A stretch of DNA of 56,491 nucleotides from Coleofasciculus sp. FACHB-1120 (GTDB taxonomy: Bacteria; Cyanobacteriota; Cyanobacteriia; Cyanobacteriales; FACHB-T130): contig NZ_JACJTV010000035.1 in assembly GCF_014698845.1 (NCBI RefSeq), positions 1 to 56,491 on the forward strand, given 5' to 3'. Position numbers and translations under genes: made by a program. How positions within the stretch are numbered: the stretch's first letter is position 1; the number at the start of each line of letters is the position of its first letter. This document shows, piece by piece, positions 33,815 through 43,211 of the stretch. The notes beneath the pieces were generated by a model, which ran no database searches, had not been told where the DNA came from, and saw only the letters and a program-made list of their open reading frames with translations.

Positions 33815-35518
33815 TCATCGGCGGTTAAAAATAAACCAGCTAATCACACTTAATACCAACAAAAAGGGTGTTAACCAATCGCCCCACCGCACATATAAAG
33901 TCTGCGTTTGTCGTCGGTAAATGGTTGCTGCGTGTAGCTGGTAAGTATTCATTTTAGATATCCACAAGGTTCTCCCGTGGGGATCTATGACGCCAGAAAA
34001 TCCAGTATTCGTAGCGCGGACAGCCCAGCGATCGCTTTCAATTGCCCGCATCAAATCTTGAGCGTGATGTTGAGCCATCATTGATGAGGTGTAATGGGCA
34101 TCATTAGAGGCTGTAAGGATAAATTCCCCACCCGCAGCCGCCTGACGCCGGAACAGTTCGGGAAAGGCAGAATCATAGCAAATCCCCACAATTGCACGCC
34201 CAAAAGGTGTATCAAATATTTGATGTGTTTTGCCAGGAATTAGGTGAGCATCGAGAGGAGAAAGTTTGTCAATTAGTTTCCCTAAAACTTTTTCAAAGGG
34301 AATAAATTCCCCTAAAGGCACTAACTTTGTTTTGTCGTAGCGGCTAAAAGTTTCACCAGTACCAGTAATCGTATAAAGACTATTTGTATAATCATTTCCC
34401 GCTTCCCCAAAGGTTCCTATCCAAGCAACTACACCTTTATCTAAAATTGCTTGTAAAAAAGAATCTCGAATCCAGCTTGGTTGTGTCCATTGGACGGGTA
34501 ATGCTGTTTCGGGGATTAAAACAGCATCAACTCCCTCGTCGGCTAATGTTTTGTAGCCACTGGTATAGCCTTCGATGGCGCGACGCCAGCCAATTGGATC
34601 GAATTTAAGTTTATTGGGAATATTGCCTTGAATAATTCCTACTTTTAATGCGGTTTCGGGAGTTTGAATTAAGGGACGGCTATACAGTCCGAATCCGAGC
34701 AGATGTAATGCGATCAATAATCCAGCCGCAATGCTTAAATAACCTGGATGGAGAACGAACTGCGTTAGCGAAGCCATGCGCGTTAGCGCTTTAGGCGAAA
34801 AGGATACGAAGGAAGAGGGGGAAGAATTCGTTTCTTCTATTTGTCTTGTGTGTTGTTTGCGGTGAATCCATGCTTCGGCAATTAAGCCATTAACTGCTAC
34901 AATTGCTGCGGTTACTGTGTTGGGGCCAGAGATTTGACCAAGGTGTAGAATAGCTGGGTTGTGAGGACTTTGGGTATAGGAAAGGGAAGTCCACCATAGC
35001 GATCCGGAACCCCAAAGGCTTTCTAGTCCGCACCACAAAGCAACGCCAATTAGGACGCGAATTAGAGTTTTGAGTTTTAAGTTTTGAGTTTTAAGTTTTG
35101 AGTTTTGAAAATTATTTAAAATTACCATTACAGCCGCCCAAATAGCGACTAATACGGCTCCCCAAAGGGTGATGAAAGTCCAACAGAAGAATGCGATCGC
35201 TAAACTTGCCAGCCAGGGAACCCCCAACCACGTCATCGGGTGAATCCCGGTAATCCAAGATAAAGCGACGCCGTGATAGCCAATCCCCCACGCCAAACCG
35301 ATTAAAAAGGGAGAATTAAACCTTAAGAATGAAGAAGTTTCTCCTCCTTTCTTAAGTTTCAATTCTCCCTTTTTAAGGATTAAAATCCACAGAGGAGTTA
35401 AGGCGATCCAAGCGAGGGGCCATGCTTGGATGGGAGCTGTTGTCAGTCCCATCAAGATGCCACCTAACAGAGAAATTAAAAATGCAGAATTAAAAATTAA
35501 AAAAGGTAGTTTCTTCAT
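33815..35518 (-). CDS. lnt: apolipoprotein N-acyltransferase
   Basis: 567 residues, longer than usual. Membrane segments fill the first 270 residues and the nitrilase-like domain follows. Catalytic triad: Glu in LIPETALPVQW, Lys in YDKTKLVPLGEFIPFE, Cys in AIVGICYDSAFPELFR. It adds the third acyl chain to lipoproteins in the inner membrane, fitting the several lipoproteins in this window. The extra length comes from at least three in-frame stretches made of AT-rich repeats: NFQNSKLKTQNLKLKTL (from 35064-35107), GELKLKKGGETSS, and EETNSSPSSFVSFSPKALTR (with a GCGTTAGCG repeat). All lie in loops between membrane helices or before the catalytic domain. It follows gyrA by 23 bases. Confidence 0.93.
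   Translation of the reverse strand: MKKLPFLIFNSAFLISLLGGILMGLTTAPIQAWPLAWIALTPLWILILKKGELKLKKGGETSSFLRFNSPFLIGLAWGIGYHGVALSWITGIHPMTWLGVPWLASLAIAFFCWTFITLWGAVLVAIWAAVMVILNNFQNSKLKTQNLKLKTLIRVLIGVALWCGLESLWGSGSLWWTSLSYTQSPHNPAILHLGQISGPNTVTAAIVAVNGLIAEAWIHRKQHTRQIEETNSSPSSFVSFSPKALTRMASLTQFVLHPGYLSIAAGLLIALHLLGFGLYSRPLIQTPETALKVGIIQGNIPNKLKFDPIGWRRAIEGYTSGYKTLADEGVDAVLIPETALPVQWTQPSWIRDSFLQAILDKGVVAWIGTFGEAGNDYTNSLYTITGTGETFSRYDKTKLVPLGEFIPFEKVLGKLIDKLSPLDAHLIPGKTHQIFDTPFGRAIVGICYDSAFPELFRRQAAAGGEFILTASNDAHYTSSMMAQHHAQDLMRAIESDRWAVRATNTGFSGVIDPHGRTLWISKMNTYQLHAATIYRRQTQTLYVRWGDWLTPFLLVLSVISWFIFNRR
34761..34790. repeat. GCGTTAGCG short repeat inside lnt
   Basis: GCGTTAGCG occurs at 34762-34770 and again at 34780-34788, around CCATGCGC. 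This is a common cyanobacterial dispersed-repeat form, inserted in frame in lnt. Confidence 0.55.
35064..35107. repeat. GAGTTTT/TTAAGTTTT heptamer-type repeats inside lnt
   Basis: Five to six consecutive 6-8-base units of the form GAGTTTTGAGTTTTAAGTTTT. The same kind of unit (ACTCAAA) recurs at 48334-48359 and around priA's repeat. These are short tandemly repeated (STRR-like) sequences of cyanobacteria. Confidence 0.7.
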
Positions 35519-35541
35519 TTTTAATTTTGCACTTTTAATTT

Positions 35542-38148
35542 TTAATTCTCTACTTCTTCCTCATCATCAGTCGAGTCAGTCGAGTCAGTTGAGGGGGGTA
35601 CTAAAGCAACCGCAGCGATCGCATCATCTTCATCCAGCCGTTGCACCCGTACTCCGGTTGCCATCCGGGATTGCAGGGAAATCGCATCGGTTGCTTGACG
35701 GATGATAATGCCTCGGTTCGTCACCATCATTAGCTCATCGCCTTCATTGATCACCCGCAATGCTGCGAGTCGATCCTTCGGCTTCCGGAACTTCGTGGCG
35801 ACTAACCCCATCCCGGCGCGATTTTGCAGGCGGAATTGAGAAACCGGGATTCGCTTACCGTATCCACCCATTGTAATCGCCAACACCCACGGCCCTTGAC
35901 CATTGAGGATGGGGGCGTCTTCACTGGTTGCTTCCAATGCTTCCGAACTGCTTACTTCCAATGCTGCCGATGCTTCCGACGCCTCACTCTCGACTATCTT
36001 CGCAACCACTTGACTTGGCAAGATATCCATGCTAATCAGTTCATCCGCATTGCGGAGAGCCATTGCCCGGACTCCTCGCGTGGCGCGACCGAGGGGACGC
36101 AGTTGCTCGTGATTGGTTCTAAAGTGAATTGCCATTCCTTGCCGAGATCCAATGATGATGCTGTCATCAGCTCTCGCTCTTCGCACCCACCGCAACTGGT
36201 CGCCTTCTTCCAGAGAAATCGCAATCAAGCCATTTGCCCGAATATTGCCGAAAGCAGACAGTTCTGTCTTTTTGATGTAACCACCCTTCGTCAGCATCAC
36301 CAGATATTCATCGCTGGTAAACTCTGTAACCGGCACGATGGAGGTGATTTTCTCATCTCGCGGGATGGGCAGCATTTGCACAATCGGGATACCCCGCGCT
36401 GTGCGAGACGAAGCTGGGATTTGGTACGCCTTGAGGCAGTAAACGACACCGCGATCGCTAAAAAATAGAACGCTATCGTGGTCGCAGCAGGTGAGGAAAT
36501 GCTCAACGCCATCATCCTCTTTCATGCCAGTGCCTTTCTTCCCTCTCGTATTGCGGCTTTGCGCCTCGAAAGTGTTGACTGGCATCCGTTTGATATAACC
36601 CTGCTCTGTTAGCAGAATTAAGGCTTTTTCGTTGGCAATTAAATCAGTGTCATCAATCTCACCTTCCGCGTGTTCGATGGTAGTTCGTCGCGGTGTTGCA
36701 AAGGTAGTTTTGATTTGCGACACTTCATTTTCAATGATTTCCAGGATGCGACTTTTGTTCGCCAGAATATCCTGCAAATCAGCAATTTGCGCTTGTAACT
36801 CTTCGTGTTCTAAGCGAATTTTTTCAGCTTCCAGTGCTGTCAGACGTCGCAACTGCATCTGCAAAATCGCATCCGCTTGCGACTCAGACAACCCGTAAGT
36901 TTCCATCATTTCCGCTTTGGCTGTTGGGGTGTCGGCGGCTCTGCGGATTAGCTCAATCATCGCATCCAGGTGCAACAGGGCAATCAGCAACCCTTGTAGC
37001 ATATGGTCTCGCTCTTCTGCTTTCCGCAATTCGTAGCGGGTGCGCCGGGTGATGCACTCAATCCGGAAATCTAGGAAAACGGTGAGGAATTTCTTGATAC
37101 TGAGTAACTGGGGTTCCCCATTTACCAGCGCCAGCATATTCGCCCCAAAGTTTGCTTGGATGGGGGTTTGCTTGTAGAGGTTATTCAGGACAACGCGGGG
37201 ATAAGCGTCTCGCCGGAGTTCTACGACAATCCGCATTCCATCGCGATCGCTTTCATCCCGAATATCGGCAATCCCCTCTAACCGCTTCTCATTCACCATT
37301 TCGGCAATTTTCTCAATCAGCGCCGCCTTATTCGTTTGGTAAGGCAACTGAGTGATAATGATTGCTTCCCGGTCAGGACGCCCCCGATGCTCAATGGTTT
37401 CTATCTGGGCAACGCCCCGCATTGTAATCGAGCCGCGTCCAGTCGTATAAGCTTCCTTGATCCCAGAAACTCCCAGAATTTGCCCACCCGTCGGAAAGTC
37501 TGGGCCAGGGATATACTGCATCAACTCCAGGTCGGTAATCTCTGGATTGTGGATCAAGGCGATCAATCCATTAATTAACTCTCCCAGATTGTGTGGGGGA
37601 ATGTTCGTTGCCATCCCCACGGCAATCCCAGAAGAACCATTGAGCAACATCTGGGGAATGCGTGCAGGTAATACCAGCGGCTCTTGCTGGGAACCATCGA
37701 AGTTATCCCCAAAGTCTACCGTTTCCGATTCAATATCTTGTAGGAGGGCAACTCCTGTAAGGGCTTGCAAGCGGCATTCGGTGTATCGCATTGCCGCTGG
37801 TGGATCGTTGTCCACCGAACCAAAGTTGCCGTGTCCGTTAATCAGCGGGTCACGCATGGAAAAATCCTGCGCCATCCGCACTAGGGCGTCGTATACCGCT
37901 GTATCACCGTGAGGATGGTATTTACCCAGCACTTCCCCCACCACACGGGCACATTTGCGGAAAGGTCGATCGTGGGTAAGACCCAGCTCATTCATGGCGT
38001 AGAGAATCCGCCGGTGTACGGGTTTCAGACCATCCCTAGCGTCTGGGAGTGCCCTACCAACAATTACGCTCATCGCGTATTCCAGGTAAGACCGGGACAT
38101 CTCGCTCCCTAAATCCGTGGGGATAATCCGCTCCGGGGAAGTGGTCAT
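35542..38148 (-). CDS. gyrA: DNA gyrase/topoisomerase IV subunit A
   Basis: About 868 residues from ATG 38148 ([14 protein letters not shown]); 16 residues in front of it do not fit the family. Catalytic tyrosine is residue 122 ([11 protein letters not shown]), numbered as in E. coli GyrA, with Thr83 and Asp87 at the quinolone-site positions ([16 protein letters not shown]). The C-terminal beta-pinwheel starts at about 500, but the usual GyrA box QRRGGKG reads [12 protein letters not shown], so supercoiling activity cannot be taken for granted and topoisomerase IV-like action is possible. Between two blades is a Ser/Glu/Ala-rich insert ([20 protein letters not shown]), and the end is an acidic Ser/Thr/Asp tail ([16 protein letters not shown]). 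It is upstream of lnt. Confidence 0.93.
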   Translation of the reverse strand: MTTSPERIIPTDLGSEMSRSYLEYAMSVIVGRALPDARDGLKPVHRRILYAMNELGLTHDRPFRKCARVVGEVLGKYHPHGDTAVYDALVRMAQDFSMRDPLINGHGNFGSVDNDPPAAMRYTECRLQALTGVALLQDIESETVDFGDNFDGSQQEPLVLPARIPQMLLNGSSGIAVGMATNIPPHNLGELINGLIALIHNPEITDLELMQYIPGPDFPTGGQILGVSGIKEAYTTGRGSITMRGVAQIETIEHRGRPDREAIIITQLPYQTNKAALIEKIAEMVNEKRLEGIADIRDESDRDGMRIVVELRRDAYPRVVLNNLYKQTPIQANFGANMLALVNGEPQLLSIKKFLTVFLDFRIECITRRTRYELRKAEERDHMLQGLLIALLHLDAMIELIRRAADTPTAKAEMMETYGLSESQADAILQMQLRRLTALEAEKIRLEHEELQAQIADLQDILANKSRILEIIENEVSQIKTTFATPRRTTIEHAEGEIDDTDLIANEKALILLTEQGYIKRMPVNTFEAQSRNTRGKKGTGMKEDDGVEHFLTCCDHDSVLFFSDRGVVYCLKAYQIPASSRTARGIPIVQMLPIPRDEKITSIVPVTEFTSDEYLVMLTKGGYIKKTELSAFGNIRANGLIAISLEEGDQLRWVRRARADDSIIIGSRQGMAIHFRTNHEQLRPLGRATRGVRAMALRNADELISMDILPSQVVAKIVESEASEASAALEVSSSEALEATSEDAPILNGQGPWVLAITMGGYGKRIPVSQFRLQNRAGMGLVATKFRKPKDRLAALRVINEGDELMMVTNRGIIIRQATDAISLQSRMATGVRVQRLDEDDAIAAVALVPPSTDSTDSTDDEEEVEN

Positions 38149-38390
38149 ACTGTGAAAAAGCTCCAAAAGTATAGAAAAATGGCAGATAATATGCAAAGCC
38201 TTGCAATAAGTTCCGCCTTAATTCCAAATAATGACAAATTCTATTAAAATTCTATCACATTTTGGTCTTTCTCAGTCATTATTTAAGGCTTAATTGCTGA
38301 TGGAAGAATGCCGAATCGTTCGTGGCTAATAATGCGTTTTGCCACGAGTCATGAACAACCTTCAATTAGCAATCTTTCAACTGACTGTGG

Positions 38391-39746
38391 TTACTCTGCG
38401 ATCGCTTCTTGGTTCGTTTTGAGTTGAGCCGTAATCAGAGGTGCTTTAGGAGCCAGAAAGAAGCCAATCAAACTGGCAAACAAGACAGGCGTTAACGGAC
38501 TGATGTTCGTTAGTTTCGTCAACAGTAAAGTTGTACTTACAGGCGTCCGCGTTACCGATGCATTGAAAGCCGCCATGACGCAAATCATGGCAAGGGCAGG
38601 ATTCAATCCTGGAATCAACAGGGCGATCGCTTTGCCGATACAAGCACCCGTGAAAAAGATTGGGATGATAAACCCACCCCGCCAACCACCCGTGACTGTG
38701 ATGGAAATCGCTACCATTTTGGCAATCGCGAGCGTTAACAAGAAAGCGATTGAAAAATCACGATCGAGGACTTCTGCTAACTCTTCGTGTCCAAAATAAC
38801 GGGTGAGGGGGAAAAGAGTCGCTAAAAGACCCAATCCTAACCCCGCAAAAGTCGTCCGCACATAAATGGGGCCGGGAATTCGAGCCAAAAGGCGATCGCA
38901 TCCTCGAAAAATGCTCATGAACACCCATCCGGCTACGGCTCCAATGACTCCGTACAGGAGCGCCATCGCAAAATCATCAATGTTGTCGAGGGTGTACTGA
39001 GGAAAATGCCAAGTTGGTGCAATCCCTAGCTTGGTAATTGCCGCAAAAACTAGATAACTCGCGCAACTCGCCACAATCGCTGGCAGAATTGCTTCGTAAT
39101 ACTCCAAAACGTGTTGATGGTGCAAAATCTCTAAGGCAAACATGGCACCGCCAAGGGGTGCGCCAAATAAAGCAGTAAAACCCGCTGCCATCGCTGCTAA
39201 ACTCATCGATCGCAGGTCTTCTCCCTGCAAATTCAAGCGGTCAGCAACCCAAGTTCCCAACGAGCCGGTGACTTGTACCAGCGGTGCTTCTGGGCCAGCG
39301 CTGCCCCCGGCGGATATGCTGAGTAGGGATGCCAGAATCATCGAGGGATTTTTGGTCGCATCCAGGCGTCCGCCGCGAAAGTGGATATTATCGACAAGTA
39401 CGGCAATTTCACCGGGATTCCCTAGAAAATAAATCACCAAGCCGATCAGCAACCCGGCAAGTGGCATCACCAGCAGCAGAGTCGGCCCCTCAACCCGGTT
39501 GAGGATGTGAATCAAGAACTCTAGAACGTTCCAGTACAACCCAGCGAATAAGCCACAAGCCATACCAACAACTGTCCAGCGTAAGACCCAGCGTGAAATC
39601 ATGATCGGATTCCGCTTTGCCAAGCCAAAAAGTTGAGGAAATCTCCAGCGTTGAGTGCGATCGGGGGGGTTGGGCTTTTCTGGTAACACTGCTAGTTCCT
39701 CGCTATTGCAGGTAAAAGAGTTCTCTCCTCCGCCCAGACTCCGCAA
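38391..39746 (-). CDS. ClC-family chloride channel or H+/Cl- antiporter
   Basis: 451 residues, about 10 or more membrane segments. The anion-filter motif is ISAGGSAGPEAPLVQ, with Glu at the gating position (GxExP), and the later GGFIIPIFFTGACIGKAIAL is the GxFxP-type motif. A gating Glu fits the exchanger class, but an ion channel is not excluded. The first 50 residues are a hydrophilic extension (EKPNPPDRTQRW). No regulatory CBS domain is present. The start is the first ATG; a later start near MISRWVLRW is possible. Confidence 0.88.
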   Translation of the reverse strand: MRSLGGGENSFTCNSEELAVLPEKPNPPDRTQRWRFPQLFGLAKRNPIMISRWVLRWTVVGMACGLFAGLYWNVLEFLIHILNRVEGPTLLLVMPLAGLLIGLVIYFLGNPGEIAVLVDNIHFRGGRLDATKNPSMILASLLSISAGGSAGPEAPLVQVTGSLGTWVADRLNLQGEDLRSMSLAAMAAGFTALFGAPLGGAMFALEILHHQHVLEYYEAILPAIVASCASYLVFAAITKLGIAPTWHFPQYTLDNIDDFAMALLYGVIGAVAGWVFMSIFRGCDRLLARIPGPIYVRTTFAGLGLGLLATLFPLTRYFGHEELAEVLDRDFSIAFLLTLAIAKMVAISITVTGGWRGGFIIPIFFTGACIGKAIALLIPGLNPALAMICVMAAFNASVTRTPVSTTLLLTKLTNISPLTPVLFASLIGFFLAPKAPLITAQLKTNQEAIAE

Positions 39747-39780
39747 TCGGGCGTAAAAGTTATACTTTTTTATTCATAAA

Positions 39781-39978
39781 TTGAATCATAAGATACAAAA
39801 TTTTGAAGTTAGTTATGAACAACTTATCTACGCGATAAGTTTCTGTTGGATGATCCAGGAGAAGCCAGAGAGGACGGATAAGGCAGACGGCATTTTAAAA
39901 TTTAAGCCTCAAGACAGTGTATGTCTCCCTACGGAGGAGTTTAAGCTGAGTCACGAACAGTTAAACCTATTTGGGTAA
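39781..39978 (+). CDS. possible small protein
   Basis: 65 residues starting at TTG 39781, ending 6 bases before the next gene on the same strand. The second half (EEFKLSHEQLNLFG) is hydrophilic. I see no domain. It may be a coding remnant or simply an open frame; the close spacing to the next gene is its only support. Confidence 0.25.
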   Translation: MNHKIQNFEVSYEQLIYAISFCWMIQEKPERTDKADGILKFKPQDSVCLPTEEFKLSHEQLNLFG

Positions 39979-39984
39979 ATATAT

Positions 39985-40203
39985 ATGAGCGCTGAACAAG
40001 TTTCTCAAGATGAAGAGATGAACGAACAAGAAGAAGCACTAGACCCAGAAGTGAAAGAAGCGATCGCTAAGATAAAACAGCCTCCGTCAATTAACGAAAC
40101 TCTATTGAACGCAGAGGCAGGTGAACTGAAGAATAACCCGGCGGTGGCACCTCGAATGTACAACGAAGGTGAAGATTTGAGGGATGATTTGAAGCGCGAT
40201 TAA
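39985..40203 (+). CDS. small acidic protein of unknown function
   Basis: 72 residues, strongly acidic (DEEMNEQEEALDPEVKEAIA) and without cysteines or membrane segments. It ends DLRDDLKRD. It is followed by the deacetylase-like gene after 75 bases on the same strand. Family not recognised. Confidence 0.5.
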   Translation: MSAEQVSQDEEMNEQEEALDPEVKEAIAKIKQPPSINETLLNAEAGELKNNPAVAPRMYNEGEDLRDDLKRD

Positions 40204-40278
40204 GCAAGGTGCAGACAATGCCAGAAACCATTGATGCTGCCTGTTATCGCCCCTGCTGCTGCCAACCTTTCTCGGACT

Positions 40279-41199
40279 ATGCTGCCTGTAATCTACTCGG
40301 ATGAATTTCTCGATCACGATACGGGTCGATCCCATCCAGAACGACCCGCACGCCTGACGGCAATTGTGGACGCTTTAAAGGCTGCGCCTTGGGCATCTCA
40401 AATTGAATGGCAGCTGCCAACGCCGGTCGAGAACCGCGCGATCGCACCAATCCTACAACAAGTCCACACTCAACAACACATTGAGAAAGTTCGGCGGATT
40501 GCTCAAAATGGTGGCGGATATTTGGATGGTGGCGATACGCTCGTTTCCCCGCGGAGTTACGATGTGGCAATGCTTGCAGCCAGCGCGTGGCTGGATGGGG
40601 TGGATCGCGTCCTCGCCACTAATAACCCAGCTTTTGTGCTGGCACGTCCCCCCGGACACCATGCAGAACGTAATTATGGCATGGGGTTTTGTTTATTTTC
40701 CAATGCAGCGATCGCAGCCCACTACGCCCTCGAACAACCCAGCATCAATCGCGTTGCCATCCTTGATTGGGATGTTCATCATGGCAACGGCACGCAAAAC
40801 ATTGTCGAAACTCACCCCCAGATTGCCTACTGTTCCTTGCACCAATCTCCTTGCTATCCCGGCACCGGCAAAGCTTCAGAACGTGGCATCCACAACAATG
40901 TGCTGAATTTCCCTATGTTTCCCGGCAGCACAATAACTGATTACCAACCGCTTTTTGAGCAAAAAATCGTACCTTTTTTAACCAATTTTCAGCCGGATTT
41001 GCTGATAGTTAGCGCTGGTTATGATGCCAATGCAGATGACCCATTAGCCAGTATGAACCTGCAACCGCAAGATTATGGGTTATTTACCGATTATTGTCTG
41101 CAAGTGACTCGTCGCATTGTTTTTGGTCTTGAGGGCGGTTATGACCTTTCAGCATTAGCGAAATCTGTTCTATCGACGATTGAGCGATGTTTAGTATAG
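40279..41199 (+). CDS. histone-deacetylase-family amidohydrolase
   Basis: About 306 residues from ATG 40279 (MLPVIYSDEFLDHDTG); 16 further upstream residues lack conservation. Zinc amidohydrolase motifs: RPPGHHAERNYGMGFCLFSN, ILDWDVHHGNGTQNI (Asp and His zinc ligands), LIVSAGYDANADDPLA (Asp), and GLEGGYDLSALAKS. Bacterial members remove acetyl groups from small amines, polyamines or acetyl-CoA synthetase (AcuC-like). No partner gene for these reactions is next to it. Confidence 0.92.
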   Translation: MLPVIYSDEFLDHDTGRSHPERPARLTAIVDALKAAPWASQIEWQLPTPVENRAIAPILQQVHTQQHIEKVRRIAQNGGGYLDGGDTLVSPRSYDVAMLAASAWLDGVDRVLATNNPAFVLARPPGHHAERNYGMGFCLFSNAAIAAHYALEQPSINRVAILDWDVHHGNGTQNIVETHPQIAYCSLHQSPCYPGTGKASERGIHNNVLNFPMFPGSTITDYQPLFEQKIVPFLTNFQPDLLIVSAGYDANADDPLASMNLQPQDYGLFTDYCLQVTRRIVFGLEGGYDLSALAKSVLSTIERCLV

Positions 41200-41312
41200 G
41201 CTTTTTGCGCTCAGTTTTTGCATGAAATTTTGACACCAACTACCCCGATTAAACTCGGTTTACAGAGGCTCTAGTTTAGATTCTCAATTTGATATTGTTG
41301 ACTCCCAACTCT

Positions 41313-43004
41313 TTAACTTTTTCCACTCCAAGCAATGGGAGGACTGGGATGGGATGCCGAGGAAGAAGAACTAGGGCGAGTTTTAGTTTCTTCATCTAGG
41401 ACTTTCACAACTTTGTTGTAAATTTCTTCTGCCTGTTGCAAAGAATCACCAATACTCGTTAATCCCAGCTTGCCGAACTCGGAAAGACAACCCATGAGAT
41501 GGAATACAGTTCCGGTTTCTGTACTGGTATCAAAGTGCAGCCGCTGATGGGCAATAATATCCATCAAATCATTCGGCAGCAGCCCGACATAGCGTTCTTT
41601 TTGAAGGTTGTCGGTAGCAACATAGTATTTTGGGCGACCTTGTTGGCTATAGAACAAACCTGTGGAACTATCATAGCGACCGTTAGTTAAAAACTTGAGG
41701 GTCATAAACGGGTGAGTCGTCCCGCCTTTCCGCAGATTGATTTCAATCGCTTGGATATCCCACTGTTCCCCAGATTTTTCGGGGTGATGGCAGGCAATAA
41801 AGTCCACACCAAAGCGTTCTAAAGCTCCTTTTTTTGCCAAATTTCGCCCCACACGCAATCCTAAGTCCTGCAAGCGCAGTCGGTAAGTTTCATCGGCTGG
41901 GAAGTTGCAACCGAGATAAATCTGACCATCTGGCCCACCGAGAATTTGGTCGTGAGTGGAGAGAATTTCTACCTCTCCATTGGGGTCAATGCGACCTTGA
42001 ACGCTAGGCGATCGCTTCTCCTCCCCTTCAATAAAAGCTTCGACAATTGCCCCTAACTCTGGGATACGGCTGGAAAAATTTTCCCAAGTTTCTGCTTTGG
42101 CTTGAAAGCTTAAGGAGGAAAAGCGATCGCTAATCGCAGCTACCCTTTCTGCATGGGAAGCTTCTCCGGGTGCTACATTTTTGATCGGTCTGAGATCCAG
42201 TAGCGCATTCCCCTCTCCGGAAAATCCTTCATTGAGTTTGACAACCATCCGCTTCAACTGCGGTTGGCGTTCCCACAATTGGGCTGCTGCTATACCCAAG
42301 TCTTCTGCATTCCAAACACTGTCGCTGCCATCGGGATGCGGAACCCCACACTCTGCAAAGATTTTCCGACTGCCGCTTTTGGTACCCCAGGTGAGTAAAT
42401 CGGGATCGAGCGCCAGAAGGGGAATGCCCATCTGTACTGCCAAATCTCGCTCTAGCAAGGTCGAGTTATAGCAGATCATGTAAGATTTTTCGGGGCGCAA
42501 GGCTTGTCGCATCCGCTCCATCAAGCGCGGGCGCTCTAAAATCTTTTGAGTCAGAGGTTTGGCTGAGGAATCGTATGTAGAAAATAGTAGCAAGCGATCG
42601 CGGGCATGAGAGAACGGAATTCCCGGCAACAGTTGCAAGTAGTAATCAATCACAATTGGCGGTAACGGCTGAGAAGTTACATAAATCAGCCGCGTGCGCG
42701 GGTGTCGCAGGCGAATCAAAGAAAAGAGCAGCCGTTCTTCATAATTGAGAAAGCCCTGAATTTTGAGCAGTTCCCGCTGATCGAGGCTGACCGAAGGAAT
42801 CACTAAAATATCGTAGTCATCGCTGTCGAACAAATCGACTCCCTGCCAGCGATCGCGCAGTTGGGCTTGAAGCAGTTGAAACTGCTCCGCCTGCTTAGAA
42901 GAATTATTTACACCTTGCATTACCATAGACCCCGCCTTGCTCCCAACGCTGCCCCTATCAGCGATTTTACCCAGATAAGGGGGAAAATATGGGCTTTGCG
43001 ACAC
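41313..43004 (-). CDS. ATP-grasp ligase related to PGM1-type peptide ligases
   Basis: 563 residues. The ATP-grasp fold is in the middle: TWGTKSGSRKIFAECGVPHP, MVVKLNEGFSGEGNALLDL, VEAFIEGEEKRSPSVQGRI and the metal-binding end IQAIEINLRKGGTTHPFMTL. The N-terminal part (IRLRHPRTRLIYVTSQPLPP) and the C-terminal extension match the PGM1-related group, whose members join carboxylates to amines or peptides. The substrate here is unknown, and no obvious precursor peptide or NRPS gene is nearby. Runs of Ser and Pro form the tail (RPSSSSSASHPSPP). Confidence 0.75.
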   Translation of the reverse strand: MSQSPYFPPYLGKIADRGSVGSKAGSMVMQGVNNSSKQAEQFQLLQAQLRDRWQGVDLFDSDDYDILVIPSVSLDQRELLKIQGFLNYEERLLFSLIRLRHPRTRLIYVTSQPLPPIVIDYYLQLLPGIPFSHARDRLLLFSTYDSSAKPLTQKILERPRLMERMRQALRPEKSYMICYNSTLLERDLAVQMGIPLLALDPDLLTWGTKSGSRKIFAECGVPHPDGSDSVWNAEDLGIAAAQLWERQPQLKRMVVKLNEGFSGEGNALLDLRPIKNVAPGEASHAERVAAISDRFSSLSFQAKAETWENFSSRIPELGAIVEAFIEGEEKRSPSVQGRIDPNGEVEILSTHDQILGGPDGQIYLGCNFPADETYRLRLQDLGLRVGRNLAKKGALERFGVDFIACHHPEKSGEQWDIQAIEINLRKGGTTHPFMTLKFLTNGRYDSSTGLFYSQQGRPKYYVATDNLQKERYVGLLPNDLMDIIAHQRLHFDTSTETGTVFHLMGCLSEFGKLGLTSIGDSLQQAEEIYNKVVKVLDEETKTRPSSSSSASHPSPPIAWSGKS

Positions 43005-43211
43005 AAAACTGTAATTCTGCTTGACTTATACCTAGCAGTTGAAACTGCACAGCAACAGCAAGCACACAAACCCTGCCGGGAGCATGGTTACAAAACCCTT
43101 GATTATCTGAGTTAGTTCGCGCCGCGCAGGCGGACTGGGAATGCAATCGCCCCGAAATTTCCTTCTCAGGGCTTAGTGAAAGATGAGAGAGCAAGTGTGA
43201 AGTTTAACCAT

